NCBI GenBank assembly: GCA_003157575.1 | Contig: PMKA01000070.1 | Coordinates: 1 to 6,439, forward strand | From: Opitutia bacterium | Lineage (GTDB): Bacteria; Verrucomicrobiota; Verrucomicrobiia; Opitutales; Opitutaceae | Direction: 5' to 3' | DNA: 6,439 bases | In this document: positions 5,318-6,439 of the stretch, piece by piece | How the letters are laid out: every line of letters starts with the position of its first letter | Numbering within the stretch: the stretch's first letter is position 1 | Program-made: the position numbers and the translations under genes | Notes under the pieces: model-generated | Seen by the model: the letters and a program-made list of their open reading frames with translations, nothing else | What the model was told of the DNA's origin: nothing | Databases searched by the model: none

Positions 5318-6439
5318 ATGAAACATTGCTGCGTCGCCAGTCTGTTGCTCGCGCTTTTGTGCACTGTCGCCCACGCCACCGATCTCTCCGGCACGTGGCG
5401 CATCGATCTGGTCCGGCGCGGCGGCGTCACGCTGCGAACCTATCTTGTCCTCACCCAGCATGGCGCAGAGCTCGACGGAAAGGTCGTCATCAACGGTTCC
5501 TTCGACCTGCCCCTTCGCAAGGCCCATCTGGAGGGAACCGACGGCGTTTTTTGCACCGACTGGAACACGGACTACCGCGTTCATCCCGACGGCGAAAAAC
5601 TGCACGTGACGATCGACTATCGCGGCTATGGCACCGAGGAGGCAACGGCGGTCCGCGTGCCGGAGGCGGAGGCGCTTCCGCCGGCGGCCATTCCGCTGCC
5701 CGGGCTGGATCCGGTTCCGGCGAACGGACTGGCGCGGACTCCGCCGATGGGTTGGAACAGCTGGAATCATTTTGGCGACAAGGTCGACGATCCGGTCGTC
5801 AGGGAGGCGGCCGACGCAATGGTGAGCAGCGGGCTGGCCGCCGCCGGTTACGTCTATGTGAACATCGACGATTGCTGGGCGGGCGGTCGCGACGCGGCGG
5901 GCAACCTCGTCCCGAACGCAAAGTTTCCCGACATGAAAGCCCTTGCGGACTACATCCACCGGCGCGGATTGAAACTCGGCATCTACTCCTCGCCTGGTCC
6001 GCGGACCTGCGCCGGCTATGAGGGCAGCTATGGTCACGAGGAACAGGATGCGAAGACGTATGCCGCCTGGGGCATCGATTACCTCAAGTACGACTGGTGC
6101 AGCGCCGGTCGCGTGTACGCAGATTCAAGCCTCCAGGCGGCCTACCAAAAGATGGGTCGCGCCCTCGCCCAATGCGGTCGTCCCATCGTCTACAGCCTGT
6201 GCGAGTACGGAAAGGGCGATGTTTGGACATGGGGTCCGCAGGTCGGCGGCAACCTATGGCGCACCACCTACGACATTCAGGACAACTGGAATTCGATGTC
6301 CGAAATCGGCTTCAACCAGGGCCGTCTCGCTCCCTTTGCGGCCCCCGGACACTGGAACGATCCGGACATGCTTGAGATCGGCAACGGCGGCATGTCCGCG
6401 ACGGAATACCGGACGCATTTCAGCCTGTGGTGCATGCTG
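5318..6439 (+). CDS. Secreted GH27 alpha-galactosidase with N-terminal accessory domain (3' end outside window)
   Basis: This enzyme should remove terminal alpha-1,6-linked galactose from oligosaccharides or galactomannan outside the cytoplasm, by a retaining mechanism. Of the protein, 374 residues are in the window. Residues 1-20 form a signal peptide (hydrophobic core, cleavage after AHA). Residues about 21-128 are a beta-rich domain opening LSGTWRIDLVRRGGV, similar to small lipocalin-like or ligand-binding modules seen ahead of secreted hydrolases. The GH27 barrel starts at RTPPMGWNSWNHFG (140-153). NIDDCW (182-187) and PGHWNDPDMLEIGN (343-356) are family motifs. The nucleophile is Asp259 in KYDWC and the acid/base is Asp319 in WRTTYDI. 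SLCEYG (293-298) has the Glu found in alpha-galactosidases rather than alpha-N-acetylgalactosaminidases. The end of the barrel and the C-terminal beta-sandwich are missing. ATG 5318 lacks a Shine-Dalgarno sequence but is fixed by the signal peptide. Its position after the PocR-AraC gene suggests regulation by it. Confidence 0.95.
   Translation, partial: MKHCCVASLLLALLCTVAHATDLSGTWRIDLVRRGGVTLRTYLVLTQHGAELDGKVVINGSFDLPLRKAHLEGTDGVFCTDWNTDYRVHPDGEKLHVTIDYRGYGTEEATAVRVPEAEALPPAAIPLPGLDPVPANGLARTPPMGWNSWNHFGDKVDDPVVREAADAMVSSGLAAAGYVYVNIDDCWAGGRDAAGNLVPNAKFPDMKALADYIHRRGLKLGIYSSPGPRTCAGYEGSYGHEEQDAKTYAAWGIDYLKYDWCSAGRVYADSSLQAAYQKMGRALAQCGRPIVYSLCEYGKGDVWTWGPQVGGNLWRTTYDIQDNWNSMSEIGFNQGRLAPFAAPGHWNDPDMLEIGNGGMSATEYRTHFSLWCML

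Noticed and set aside
5279..6037. 252-codon minus-strand frame and 289-codon plus-strand frame (5152-6021) over the alpha-galactosidase
   Set aside because: Both are shadows of the high-GC GH27 gene, whose own frame has a signal peptide and catalytic motifs.
1..6439. CRISPR array, rRNA, transposase or integrase genes
   Set aside because: No spaced identical repeats of CRISPR length, no rRNA-like sequence, and no transposase or integrase motifs in any plausible frame.

Overview
The window looks like chromosomal DNA of a high-GC Verrucomicrobiota bacterium, most likely of the Opitutaceae. That placement is an inference from two things: a PocR-domain AraC-family regulator of the kind common in that group, and a secreted GH27 alpha-galactosidase next to it, both in GC-rich DNA. 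No rRNA, tRNA or other phylogenetic marker is present.

There are two blocks. The left block (1 to about 2785, minus strand) is one very long gene that leaves the window at its 3' end: an Eco57I-like N6-adenine DNA methyltransferase, probably a single-chain restriction-modification (type IIG-like) protein. Its motifs are YYTPP, DASCGSG (SAM site), GIDLNP and the catalytic NPPW. It lies open in one minus-strand frame from position 2 to 2719, and the plus-strand open frames across it are shadows. Its 5' end is unusual: the best ribosome-binding site and ATG (2785) are followed after 21 codons by an in-frame TGA, so either translation starts at a GTG or TTG downstream or the gene is interrupted.

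From 2786 to 3298 the DNA drops to about 51% GC (2941-3240, hand count), has no convincing gene, and carries palindromes and one unrecognised plus-strand open frame. It looks like the junction between an acquired defence locus and the host backbone.

The right block (3299-6439) is GC-rich. A minus-strand GNAT acetyltransferase (3299-4012) is divergent from a plus-strand PocR-AraC regulator (4187-5101). The 174-bp space between them contains a perfect palindrome and a near-identical 9-mer repeated at 21 bp, the spacing expected of AraC-family sites on one helix face. Downstream of the regulator, after two hairpin-forming sequences, starts a secreted alpha-galactosidase (5318 to beyond 6439) with signal peptide, a small N-terminal beta-type domain and the GH27 barrel with both catalytic aspartates. 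The regulator plausibly controls the alpha-galactosidase, itself, or both. Nothing in the sequence ties the GNAT protein to sugar use.

I did not find a clearly new multi-gene system. The most unusual points are the N-terminal region and start of the methyltransferase protein, the composition step inside that gene, and the putative operator repeat.
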